Assembly (NCBI RefSeq): GCF_003752585.1
Contig: NZ_RKHR01000003.1
Coordinates: 496,001-560,000 of the forward strand
Length of the DNA stretch: 64,000 bases
Direction: 5' to 3'
DNA from: Sinobacterium caligoides
GTDB lineage: Bacteria; Pseudomonadota; Gammaproteobacteria; Pseudomonadales; Sinobacteriaceae
Below, in pieces: positions 17,463-25,415 of the stretch (positions are counted from its first letter, which is position 1; each line of letters begins with the position of its first letter). The translations under genes and the position numbers were made by a program. The notes below the pieces were generated by a model. The model made no database searches and was not told where the DNA came from. It worked only from the letters and a program-made list of their open reading frames with translations.

Positions 17463-17768
17463 TTAAAGCCTGGCTTCGCCCTCGCGACCACTGCCGTGCA
17501 GCAAGCGCATGATCGGCTTAGAGCAATGCACCACACGCAAATACCCACCATCACACTGAATTTGCCGCTTCAACAACATCAATCCACCAATAGCCGCACT
17601 ATCGATTCTCAGGGTATCGGAAAAATCGACAACGCAGCCATCCACACTCAACTGTCTACAGCGCATCAACTCTGGTAGCGAGTGATAATCGAAACACTCA
17701 TCCGCGGTCAGGTAAAGCACTGACTCTGAAACCCCGTCGCGCGTACTTGATAAGATCGATTTGAACAT
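17463..17768 (-). CDS. Stand-alone STAS-domain protein
   Basis: The 101-residue protein matches the STAS fold of anti-sigma-factor antagonists and MlaB-like proteins: a strand CVVDFSD, the phosphorylatable loop IDSAAIG at about residues 56-62 (Ser present), a helix GLMLLKRQI and a final strand LRVVHCSKPIMRLL. ATG at 17768 has an AAGGAAG ribosome-binding site; the open frame extends 11 codons upstream without one. No partner kinase, phosphatase or transporter is next to it, so its pathway cannot be told from context. Confidence 0.7.
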   Translation of the reverse strand: MFKSILSSTRDGVSESVLYLTADECFDYHSLPELMRCRQLSVDGCVVDFSDTLRIDSAAIGGLMLLKRQIQCDGGYLRVVHCSKPIMRLLHGSGREGEARL

Positions 17769-17882
17769 CAGCTTCCTTCCCAGCCTAGAATTTTCTATCA
17801 CTATAAAGAGCTTAGCCTACGACCTACGAATATCAAAAGTGCGTCACCTCTGACGCTTACAGCACAGCGTAACAGCGGTAAC

Positions 17883-18317
17883 TCAGCCCCCCTGCTTCGG
17901 GGCGTCACCCTCTTCTAAGCCCCGATGCATATTATCAGCAATTGTACTCGCCAGACGCACTGCCCTATCCGCATTGGGGCCCTCGAACTCGAGCTGCACG
18001 GTAGTGACAAACAACTCCAGCCAACGCTCAAAGTGCTCTTTTGATAAGCGCTGCTGGTTATCTAGTGCCCGATGAATATTCATCGTATGTCGTTGATAGT
18101 CTTTAGTACCTAGCAACAGTTTCGACCAATAAGCTTTGATATGTGGGAGGTGTACAGACAGATCAATTTGAGCCGTATCGACAAAGATCGGCCTCAATAC
18201 TGGATCCGACAGCACCTTCAGATAAAACAGCTCGACCATTTTCGAAACCTGCTCCGTACTATCGACATCTCCCCTGCATTGACCGTGTGTTTTAAGGCCG
18301 CTGCGTACTTCAGACAT
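17883..18317 (-). CDS. Group III truncated haemoglobin
   Basis: The 144-residue protein resembles the group III (P-type) truncated globins. An N-terminal helix ends in LFYLKVLSDPVLRPIF, followed by HLPHIKAYWSKLLLG, an MNIHRAL segment carrying a likely proximal-His region, HFERWLELF, and a C-terminal A-x-x-I-A-x-N-M helix. Such proteins bind haem and O2 or NO; a role in NO or oxygen chemistry is inferred from the family. About the first 20 residues are polar and variable. The gene is flanked by a STAS protein and a secretion adaptor gene with no obvious functional link. Confidence 0.8.
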   Translation of the reverse strand: MSEVRSGLKTHGQCRGDVDSTEQVSKMVELFYLKVLSDPVLRPIFVDTAQIDLSVHLPHIKAYWSKLLLGTKDYQRHTMNIHRALDNQQRLSKEHFERWLELFVTTVQLEFEGPNADRAVRLASTIADNMHRGLEEGDAPKQGG

Positions 18318-18395
18318 GATACCTCCTTCGTGTCACGCATTCCCCGCCATTATACGCTGACAAACACATCATGACTCATTAACAGTATCGCACCG

Positions 18396-19760
18396 CTATC
18401 GCTCCGTCAGGGCTGACATCTGCGCACGCTTGATTGGCTTGAGTAAGTAGTCAATCACACTCTTCTCACCGGTAATAATATCAACCATCGCCGTCATGCC
18501 AGGCATGATAGCCAATGACTCCCCACCTTTTGATAGGTCCACCTTGTCCGTTCTAACTCGAATCAAGTAAAAACTCTCTCCCCTCTCGTTAACAATCGTA
18601 TCAGCGCTAATATGCTCCAGCCTCCCTTCTAAACTGCCATAGACCGCAAAGTCATAAGCCGTTAGTCTCACAACGGCCTTTTGATTAGGGTATAGGAAGG
18701 CGATATCGGCAGGTCTTACCATCGCCTCAATCAACAGCGTGTCATCGCTGGGCACTATCTCGATGATCTCTTTACCCGGCTGGATAACACCACCCACCGT
18801 ATTGATATGCAACTTCTTTACCGTGCCATTGACGGGAGAGAGCACCTCTGTACGTAGCAGTCGATCATAGAGGGCAATATTTGCTTCCACCACCTGCTCA
18901 TACTCTTCCTTAGTCGTTGTCAGCTCATCGCGCGCCTCAGTGCGAAAGTTCACCTCATGCTCTGTTACTTTATGCTGCAATTCTTGCTGCGCACTGATCC
19001 TTGTTTTTATGTCAGACGCTAATTGCCTCGCAATATTATCCTTCTCAAAGGCATCCCGCTCCAAACGAAGGATTTCGATTTTCGATAATGAGCCGCTAGC
19101 AACTAAGGGCCGACTTAAATTCAATTCATTTCTCGCATATTTGTATATTTTTTTTGCTCTTTCATACTCAGTCTTTGCTACAGATATCTCTTGCTCCGCT
19201 TGCTCAAGCTGCTTTCCGAACACATCGTTATTCGCAGCTAAAGATTTTATTCTCGACTGATAAAGCTTTTTTTCCGCTCGGTAGTTCTTCTCAACCTGAT
19301 CATTTGGCAGCCCATCTGGGATCACAAACAGCTCACCTTCCGCCTCCGCCTCCAAACGTGCAACCTTCGCCTGCATGCCCTGCTGATTACGCAAACCCTC
19401 ACGATACATTGAGTTAAAACGGGTGTCATCGAGGCGCAGTATCACCTGCCCCTCCGTTACCTTATCCCCTTCGCGAACCAGCATTTCCTTGACGATCCCA
19501 CCCTCTAAATTCTGTATGACCTGCACCTGACGAGCAGGAATAACCTTACCATCAGCTCGCGTCACCTCTTCCAACTTGGCAAAATTGGCCCAGACGATAG
19601 CCGATACAATAAAGGCAACCGTTGCCAGTAACAGCACGTGATAGCGCATCGGTAAGGTGAAATAAGTCTGCGCATAAGGATCATTTAAATAGTTTTCACT
19701 CGCATGATGCTTATCCTGCACTTTAATGCTCCCTGCCGGCATCGATCGCACTCTGTCCAT
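18396..19760 (-). CDS. Type I secretion membrane-fusion adaptor, HlyD family
   Basis: The 454-residue adaptor has a short cytoplasmic tail, one transmembrane helix (about residues 41-62), a lipoyl-like half-motif (QNLEGGIVKEMLVREGD), a long coiled-coil region (about 125-300) and a C-terminal beta-barrel including the second lipoyl half (LSPVNGTVKKL). It would bridge the inner-membrane ABC exporter to an outer-membrane TolC-like channel. ATG at 19760 has an AGGA box a few bases upstream and overlaps the end of the exporter gene by 38 bp, implying translational coupling. It most resembles LapC/HlyD of RTX adhesin secretion systems. Confidence 0.88.
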   Translation of the reverse strand: MDRVRSMPAGSIKVQDKHHASENYLNDPYAQTYFTLPMRYHVLLLATVAFIVSAIVWANFAKLEEVTRADGKVIPARQVQVIQNLEGGIVKEMLVREGDKVTEGQVILRLDDTRFNSMYREGLRNQQGMQAKVARLEAEAEGELFVIPDGLPNDQVEKNYRAEKKLYQSRIKSLAANNDVFGKQLEQAEQEISVAKTEYERAKKIYKYARNELNLSRPLVASGSLSKIEILRLERDAFEKDNIARQLASDIKTRISAQQELQHKVTEHEVNFRTEARDELTTTKEEYEQVVEANIALYDRLLRTEVLSPVNGTVKKLHINTVGGVIQPGKEIIEIVPSDDTLLIEAMVRPADIAFLYPNQKAVVRLTAYDFAVYGSLEGRLEHISADTIVNERGESFYLIRVRTDKVDLSKGGESLAIMPGMTAMVDIITGEKSVIDYLLKPIKRAQMSALTER

Positions 19761-21969
19761 TTCCTACCGCCGCGAGAAAGGCCTCTTTGGCGCTGTCAGT
19801 AACAATCCTCCCCTGCTCCATCAATAGTACGCGATCAACCAGTGTCAAAAGACTCGCTTTATGGGTAATGAGAATTAACGTCTTACCCTGCTTTTTTACC
19901 AGTTCACTAATAACACGCGTAAAATACTTTTCAGTGCTGCTATCCATACTATGCGTTGGCTCATCCATCAACAGTATCGGCGGGTCCAGCAGCAATGCTC
20001 GCGCAATGGCGATCATTTGTCGCTGACCGCCAGAGAGGTTACGCCCTCCCTCTCCCACCTGCGCATTGAAGCCATGAGGGTGCTCCTCAATAAACGGCTG
20101 CAAACCCGCAAGGACCGCCGCACGATACATTTCTTCATCTTCTGCCAGTGGCGCGCCAATAATAATGTTATCTCGAACAGTGCCACTGACTAGGCTAATT
20201 TCCTGAGGGATATAGCCAATATGCTTGCGCAGCGTCGCCGGATGCAGCTTAGCAATATCAATACCGTCTATCGTGACACGCCCCTGCTCCGCTAAATAGA
20301 AGCGCATAATCAACTTTTCCAAGGTGCTCTTACCTGAGCCCACACGACCAAGGATCGCGAGTCTTTCGCCCGCCTTGATCTCCAAGCTCACCTTATCAAG
20401 CGCCTTAAGCGGCGCATCAGGGTAGCTAAAGTCCACCTCACCGAAGGCGATATTTCCCTCTATCGTGCTCTTGTTAAAATAGGGCGTATCAACATCATCC
20501 TCACACGGGCGAGCCATAATATCGTCTAACATCAACAGCGAGCGCTTGAACTGCGTCATTCGACCCATCATCCCCGAAAGCTGTCCAACCGGCATCAAAG
20601 ACCTAGAGCTTAATAGCGAACAAGCAATCAAGCCTCCCATCGTCAGCTCGCCAGCACCAATCAAGTAGACACCACCAACCACCACAGCAACGGTCGACAG
20701 CTGCTGGGCAGTGGAGCAGAGTGTCGTGCTCAAATTAGCCAGCATCCTGACCCGATAACTCTTCTGGCTAATCGCACGAATGATACGCTCCCAACCCTGC
20801 TGAAACATCCCCTCAGCACGGTACGACTTAATCGTTTCTGCGCACAATAATGTCTCGATCAGCTTGGCTTGTTTCTGGCTCGTCACCTGCTGCAGATCGT
20901 CTATCGGTCCTTGTGCAGCTCGTTTTATAAAATACATGCACAATACCACCACACAAAAAACTGTAGCTGGCACCCATACCAAAGGGCCGCCAACTTGACC
21001 AATGATCAACAAGAAAATCAGTGTAAAAGGTAGGTCAACGATAAGTGTCATCGCATTCGAGGTGATAAATTCACGCAACGAGTCAAACTCATGCAAATGA
21101 TTCGCCATTGCCCCCGCCTGTTTTGGGCGAGACTTCGTCTCCACCGACAGAACCCGTTGATAAATATGCGCAGAGAGAATGTTATCCGCGCGTTTGGCGC
21201 TTGAGTCGAGAAAGTAGCTGCGTATCGAGCGCAAAAAGAGATCAAAAGTAATAACAACAGCCATTCCTGTCGCTAACACCCAGAGCGAGTCCAGCGAGTT
21301 ATTCGGTACGATACGGTCATAGACATTCATTACGAACAATGGCGAGGCCAATGCAAATAAGTTGATCATCAACGAAGCCAGCAACACCTCACTAAAAATA
21401 AAACGGTCTCGACGAAGGCAAGACCAAAACCAGTGCCCCGTCGTTTCGGGTATAAAGTTTTTTCGCTCAGCATCGTAGCGATAGCTCGGCTTTAGTAATA
21501 AACAGCGACCAAGATAGAGAGACTCCAGTTCGGCCAGCGGTATTTTAGTCACACCTTGCTTCAACTCTGCAAGTACCACATGGGCAATTTCACCCTGTAC
21601 ATCCATCAACACACAGGCGTGATTCTCACGCAACAACAACACGACAGGGAAGAGGTGCTTATTTAGCTTTAACAGAGGCTTGCGCAATAACTGGGACGAG
21701 AACTCATGCTGCTCGGCAGCACGAATAAACAAAGACGGCGTCAACTTGTTATCAACAACTGGCAGCCCCGCTGTCAGATCTTCCTCTGTAAGTGCAACAC
21801 CGTAATAACGGCACATAAAATCAAGGCAATTTAACAACGGGTCAACATCAATTAACTGACTATCATAGAGACGCTTTAACTCACCGCTAATACGATCACT
21901 GGCTCGGCGACGATATACCGCTGGTTCACTCAAGCCAGTCTCTTCCGCGGGCAAGCCGGAGTTACCCAT
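19723..21969 (-). CDS. Type I secretion ABC exporter with C39-like domain
   Basis: The protein (748 residues from this start) has a degenerate C39 peptidase-like domain (about residues 35-155), a six-helix ABC transporter membrane domain, and a nucleotide-binding domain with Walker A GRVGSGKST, signature LSGGQRQ and Walker B ILLMDEPTHSMD. The C39-like region lacks the catalytic Cys position (DPLLNCLDF replaces the usual Q-x-x-x-x-D-C-G). It therefore probably recognises rather than cuts its substrate, as in HlyB/LapB. ATG at 21969 is chosen because the open frame upstream (to 22107) is Arg/Cys-rich and unlike the family; that earlier start remains possible. Neither the secreted substrate nor the outer-membrane channel is encoded nearby. 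Confidence 0.85.
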   Translation of the reverse strand: MGNSGLPAEETGLSEPAVYRRRASDRISGELKRLYDSQLIDVDPLLNCLDFMCRYYGVALTEEDLTAGLPVVDNKLTPSLFIRAAEQHEFSSQLLRKPLLKLNKHLFPVVLLLRENHACVLMDVQGEIAHVVLAELKQGVTKIPLAELESLYLGRCLLLKPSYRYDAERKNFIPETTGHWFWSCLRRDRFIFSEVLLASLMINLFALASPLFVMNVYDRIVPNNSLDSLWVLATGMAVVITFDLFLRSIRSYFLDSSAKRADNILSAHIYQRVLSVETKSRPKQAGAMANHLHEFDSLREFITSNAMTLIVDLPFTLIFLLIIGQVGGPLVWVPATVFCVVVLCMYFIKRAAQGPIDDLQQVTSQKQAKLIETLLCAETIKSYRAEGMFQQGWERIIRAISQKSYRVRMLANLSTTLCSTAQQLSTVAVVVGGVYLIGAGELTMGGLIACSLLSSRSLMPVGQLSGMMGRMTQFKRSLLMLDDIMARPCEDDVDTPYFNKSTIEGNIAFGEVDFSYPDAPLKALDKVSLEIKAGERLAILGRVGSGKSTLEKLIMRFYLAEQGRVTIDGIDIAKLHPATLRKHIGYIPQEISLVSGTVRDNIIIGAPLAEDEEMYRAAVLAGLQPFIEEHPHGFNAQVGEGGRNLSGGQRQMIAIARALLLDPPILLMDEPTHSMDSSTEKYFTRVISELVKKQGKTLILITHKASLLTLVDRVLLMEQGRIVTDSAKEAFLAAVGNGQSAIDAGREH

Positions 21970-22200
21970 CTTTACGCTGCTTACTGCTGCATTGCCATCA
22001 CTCCCTTCCCGCACCTGCGCCCTCCTACAAAAGACACGGGACTTACGTCTCGACACTCTACAGATATGCCCGCTACGCCGCAGAGAGGTGCAATCACCAC
22101 CTAACATTGCCCCCTATTAAGCGTAGCAAAGCGGTGCTATATAGACAGTAAGCAGGCCACCCGAACGAGCCTTAGGATAGTCCTCTACTTTATATCGGCC

Positions 22201-22231
22201 AAAAAAAAGCGAGGCCAGAGGCCTCGCTTTT
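22201..22231 (-). terminator. Rho-independent terminator after guaC
   Basis: A perfect 8-bp GC-rich stem GCGAGGCC/GGCCTCGC with a 3-base loop is followed on the minus strand by eight T residues. It lies 16 bases beyond the guaC stop. T residues on the other side would also allow plus-strand termination. Confidence 0.9.
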
Positions 22232-22246
22232 GCTTCAAATCAGCAA

Positions 22247-23290
22247 CTATGCCTGACCGAAGACTCGGTTTTCCTGCTCTAGCACACGGATAAAGGTCGT
22301 TCGCTTAGAGAGCTCTTTCAGTCGTGCCGCGCCCACATAGGTACAAGTCGAGCGCAAGCCACCTAAAATATCGCTGACGGTTTCTTCAACCACACCACGG
22401 TAGGGAACCTCGACTGTTTTACCCTCAGAGGCCCGGTAACCTGCCACACCACCAGAGTGTTTATTCATCGCCGTCTCAGATGACATGCCGTAAAACTGTT
22501 TGTATTGCTTGCCATCACGTTCGACCAAAGCGCCACCAGACTCATCGTGGCCGGCCAACATACCACCCAGCATAACGAAGTCAGCACCACCGCCAAAGGC
22601 CTTGGCAACATCACCAGGGATCGCACAGCCTCCGTCGGAAACGACTAAGCCGCCGACACCATGCGCAGCGTCGGCACACTCAATCACTGCTGAAAGCTGC
22701 GGGTAACCTACACCGGTCTTAACGCGAGTCGTACAGACTGAGCCAGGACCAATACCTACCTTAACAATGTCAGCACCAGAGAGAATCAACTCTTCAGTCA
22801 TTTCACCGGTTACAACATTACCCGCCATGATGGTCATGCTAGGGTATTGGCTACGCATACGACGTAGGAAGGTGACAAAATGCTCTGAATAGCCGTTAGC
22901 GACGTCAATACAGATAAAGCGCAGTTCAGGGTGACGACTAATGATCTCTTGGGTCTTATTGAAATCGGCTTCACCGGTACCTGTCGATATCATAATACGC
23001 TGATAAATATCAGCATCTTGGGCGTTCAGAAAGGCCGTCCAGTCATCGACAGTATAGTGCTTATGCACAGCAGTTAGCATCTTATGCTTCGCCAATGCCG
23101 CAGCCATTTCAAACGTGCCAACGGTATCCATATTCGCTGCAATGATGGGCACGCCGGTCCACTCTTGACCGCTGTTAACCATAGTGAAAGTTCGCTCAAC
23201 ACTCACCTGCGAGCGGCTTTTTAGTGTCGAACGCTTAGGGCGAATAAGGACATCCTTAAAACCCAGCTTAATCTCTGTTTCAACGTGCAT
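22247..23290 (-). CDS. guaC: GMP reductase
   Basis: The 347-residue protein has the same length as E. coli GuaC and matches the IMPDH/GMPR TIM-barrel family. It has [12 protein letters not shown] near the N-terminus, the nucleotide loop [10 protein letters not shown] with the catalytic Cys near residue 186, [15 protein letters not shown], and [10 protein letters not shown] in the mobile flap. It lacks the CBS insert found in IMP dehydrogenase. It would convert GMP to IMP and ammonia with NADPH in purine salvage. It is a single-gene unit between a strong terminator and a leader of about 280 bases. Confidence 0.95.
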   Translation of the reverse strand: MHVETEIKLGFKDVLIRPKRSTLKSRSQVSVERTFTMVNSGQEWTGVPIIAANMDTVGTFEMAAALAKHKMLTAVHKHYTVDDWTAFLNAQDADIYQRIMISTGTGEADFNKTQEIISRHPELRFICIDVANGYSEHFVTFLRRMRSQYPSMTIMAGNVVTGEMTEELILSGADIVKVGIGPGSVCTTRVKTGVGYPQLSAVIECADAAHGVGGLVVSDGGCAIPGDVAKAFGGGADFVMLGGMLAGHDESGGALVERDGKQYKQFYGMSSETAMNKHSGGVAGYRASEGKTVEVPYRGVVEETVSDILGGLRSTCTYVGAARLKELSKRTTFIRVLEQENRVFGQA

Positions 23291-23529
23291 AGTAAATCTC
23301 TGATTGTTTGCCGAATAAATAATAGTCGGTACAAGCAGCTTTGGTCCAAAAAGGCAGGTGACGCTGTGGGCTTATACAGGGGAAGTATCCTCGTTTATCA
23401 ACGAATTCTCAAGCTCCGCAGCAAAAAAACGCATCAATTTTGTGCGGCAGGTAAGAGCCAAGGATAGGAAGCGCGAGCAGACAATCAGCAAAACACTGAT
23501 AAAAAAGGAGTTTGCAAAGTTAGCAGAAG

Positions 23530-23557
23530 CTCAGATCAGCCTACAAGCTGACCTGAG
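23530..23557 (-). terminator. Hairpin after the DUF481 gene
   Basis: An 11-bp stem (23530-23540 with 23547-23557, one G-T pair, loop of 6) lies 13 bases past the DUF481 stop codon. It lacks a clear T run on either side, so termination is likely but weakly supported. Confidence 0.55.
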
Positions 23558-23569
23558 AGTTAACTTTTA

Positions 23570-24316
23570 TTAAAACTTATAACCAACGCTAACCACGGTC
23601 TTACGATCGTACTGATTAACGGTCGGCAATACTTCGCGGGTAAACTTAATCTCGTAACTCAGCTTCACCGCAAGAACATCTGTTAGATCCATTGTCAAAG
23701 AGGTAACCGAGCGATTGATCACATTCTCGTGCCCTGCTTCGGTGCTCGCCTCTTGGCGAAAGTGCGCTGTATCGGAAATATCCCAATTAAAGTCGGCTGC
23801 AGCACGTACCAATGCTTCACTTTGCGTTTCGCCGAGACTAGGGTCCCAAACCAAGTTGCCGTCATCATCCATGTAGTCTTGATCGTAAACGGAGTAACGA
23901 TAACCAGGACCAGCTTCCAGGTCCAACGTCATATCATCGTTAAACAATAAGCGATGACTATAACCGGCAGTACCCGTTACCTGATAATCCCAGCCGTTGA
24001 AGCGATCGTCTTCGTACTCGATACGACCAAACATCGACTGCACTTCATTAAACTTGTAGTTCGACTGCCAGTTCGCATTATAACTTTCGGCACTACGAAC
24101 ATCGTCGTCTGAATTATTATAACCACTTAAATTTAACGCATGACGCCACTTCTCTCGATCTGTTTCTAACGAGAACTTGCTGGTCATCGTCGTGCTTGTG
24201 GTGTTACCCGAGGTATTGATATAGCCTAATTCGAGACTACCGTTCCATTGTGGATTCTCTTCAGCCATCGCAGAAGCGCTAACCAAGACCGCAGCAGCCA
24301 ATATTGAAACTTTCAC
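23570..24316 (-). CDS. DUF481-family outer-membrane protein
   Basis: The 248-residue product has a cleavable signal peptide (Ala-Met-Ala near residue 18) and antiparallel beta-strands starting with WNGSLELGYINTSGNTTST, the DUF481 (YdiY-like) signature 'G-x-x-x-T-S-G-N-T'. A DYQVTGTAGYSHRLL segment and a VSVGYKF C-terminus with terminal Phe support a small beta-barrel in the outer membrane. The function of the family is not established; E. coli YdiY is acid- or salt-induced. The protein is probably monocistronic, with a hairpin at each end. Confidence 0.85.
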   Translation of the reverse strand: MKVSILAAAVLVSASAMAEENPQWNGSLELGYINTSGNTTSTTMTSKFSLETDREKWRHALNLSGYNNSDDDVRSAESYNANWQSNYKFNEVQSMFGRIEYEDDRFNGWDYQVTGTAGYSHRLLFNDDMTLDLEAGPGYRYSVYDQDYMDDDGNLVWDPSLGETQSEALVRAAADFNWDISDTAHFRQEASTEAGHENVINRSVTSLTMDLTDVLAVKLSYEIKFTREVLPTVNQYDRKTVVSVGYKF

Positions 24317-24364
24317 GCAAAAAACTCCTTATTTTATCGGCTCTTTTTATTGTCGGCCGAAATG

Positions 24365-24390
24365 AAAAAACACCGTCGAAGATGACGGTG
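24365..24390 (-). terminator. Rho-independent terminator after mscS
   Basis: A perfect 7-bp stem CACCGTC/GACGGTG with a 6-base loop is followed on the minus strand by six T residues. It lies about 50 bases past the mscS stop. Confidence 0.85.
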
Positions 24391-24442
24391 CTTTCGTTTT
24401 GCCACACTTAATGTGGCGAGCATAAAACTATCTAAGACTAAA

Positions 24443-25255
24443 TTAAGCCGCCTTCTCGATATGTAGATCCATTTGTGGGAATGGGATTGAGATACCAGCT
24501 GCATCGAGAGAAACCTTGACGTTCTCGGTCATGCTAAAGAAGGTTGGCCAGTAATCATCACTCTTCACCCAAGAGCGCATCACAAGATTAACAGAAGAAT
24601 CTGCAAGCTCTTTGACCGCAATAGTAACATCGTGATCCTTCAGTACACGCTCATCGGCAGCAACAACATCGGCTAGAATCTTCTTTACTTCCGCAAGATC
24701 TGCATCGTAAGAAACGCCTACAAGAAGATCGACACGACGCTCAGATTTGGCCGAATAGTTGGTGATTGCGCCTGACATAACACTCGCATTAGGAATCGTA
24801 ATGATTTTATTGTCAGGTGTGACCAACTGAGTAGAGAACATAGTGATCGCCTCGACCGAACCTGATGCACCACCGCAATCAACGTAATCGCCTACACGCA
24901 TAGGACGGAACATAACCAGCAATACACCTGAGGCGAAGTTTGATAGCGACCCCTGCAGAGCAAGACCAACAGCTAAACCCGCGGCACCCATCATGGCTAC
25001 CAGTGATGCGGTCTGTACGCCGACCTCACTCAACATCACCACAATAACCAGCGCCAAGAGAATGGCATGGACGATGTTCGAAACGAACTTGCTAACTGTT
25101 TCCTCTACCTCACGCTTCTCCATCGCTCGACGAACGACACCGGTAATCATCTTTGCAATCCATGAACCGACGATAAAGATGACGGCAGCCAGGACGAGCT
25201 GAATACCAAATTGAATAGCCTGCGACTGCAAGGCAACTGTATCGATGTTTTCCAT
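24443..25255 (-). CDS. mscS: Small-conductance mechanosensitive channel MscS
   Basis: This 270-residue inner-membrane channel has three transmembrane helices in the first 110 residues. The pore helix AAGLAVGLALQGSLSNFASGV has the Gly/Ala pattern of MscS TM3, followed by VMFRPMRVGDYVD and the cytoplasmic beta domain (TTMFSTQL, IPNASVMSGAITNYS). It opens on hypo-osmotic shock to release solutes. E. coli MscS is 286 residues. ATG at 25255 is chosen over a TTG 12 bases earlier. It is followed by its own terminator and preceded by the rlmKL hairpin, so it is a single-gene unit. Confidence 0.92.
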   Translation of the reverse strand: MENIDTVALQSQAIQFGIQLVLAAVIFIVGSWIAKMITGVVRRAMEKREVEETVSKFVSNIVHAILLALVIVVMLSEVGVQTASLVAMMGAAGLAVGLALQGSLSNFASGVLLVMFRPMRVGDYVDCGGASGSVEAITMFSTQLVTPDNKIITIPNASVMSGAITNYSAKSERRVDLLVGVSYDADLAEVKKILADVVAADERVLKDHDVTIAVKELADSSVNLVMRSWVKSDDYWPTFFSMTENVKVSLDAAGISIPFPQMDLHIEKAA

Positions 25256-25370
25256 ATATTTATCCAAGTCTATTATTAACCGTAGATTACAAAAATCTCA
25301 CAGAGGAGATTGATGAACCTTGATATTCATCAACGAGTCTTTCATTCTAAATAGATTCGATGCAAACACA

Positions 25371-25393
25371 AGAGGCATGCATGACATGCCTCT
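25371..25393 (-). terminator. Hairpin after rlmKL
   Basis: A perfect 9-bp stem AGAGGCATG/CATGCCTCT with a 5-base loop lies 23 bases past the rlmKL stop. The following minus-strand sequence (TGTGTTTGC) is only partly T-rich. Confidence 0.6.
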
Positions 25394-25415
25394 ATAATAA
25401 GCGCCTCAATCGATT

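Noticed and set aside
21970-22107. Earlier start for the type I exporter (46 extra residues from 22107)
   Set aside because: The extra part is Arg/Cys-rich and unlike the family; a GGGGG box sits only two bases from the ATG. Kept only as an alternative.
23358-23573. Open frame of 71 codons between guaC and the DUF481 gene
   Set aside because: GTG start without a clear ribosome site, no recognisable pattern, and it runs through the hairpin after the DUF481 gene.
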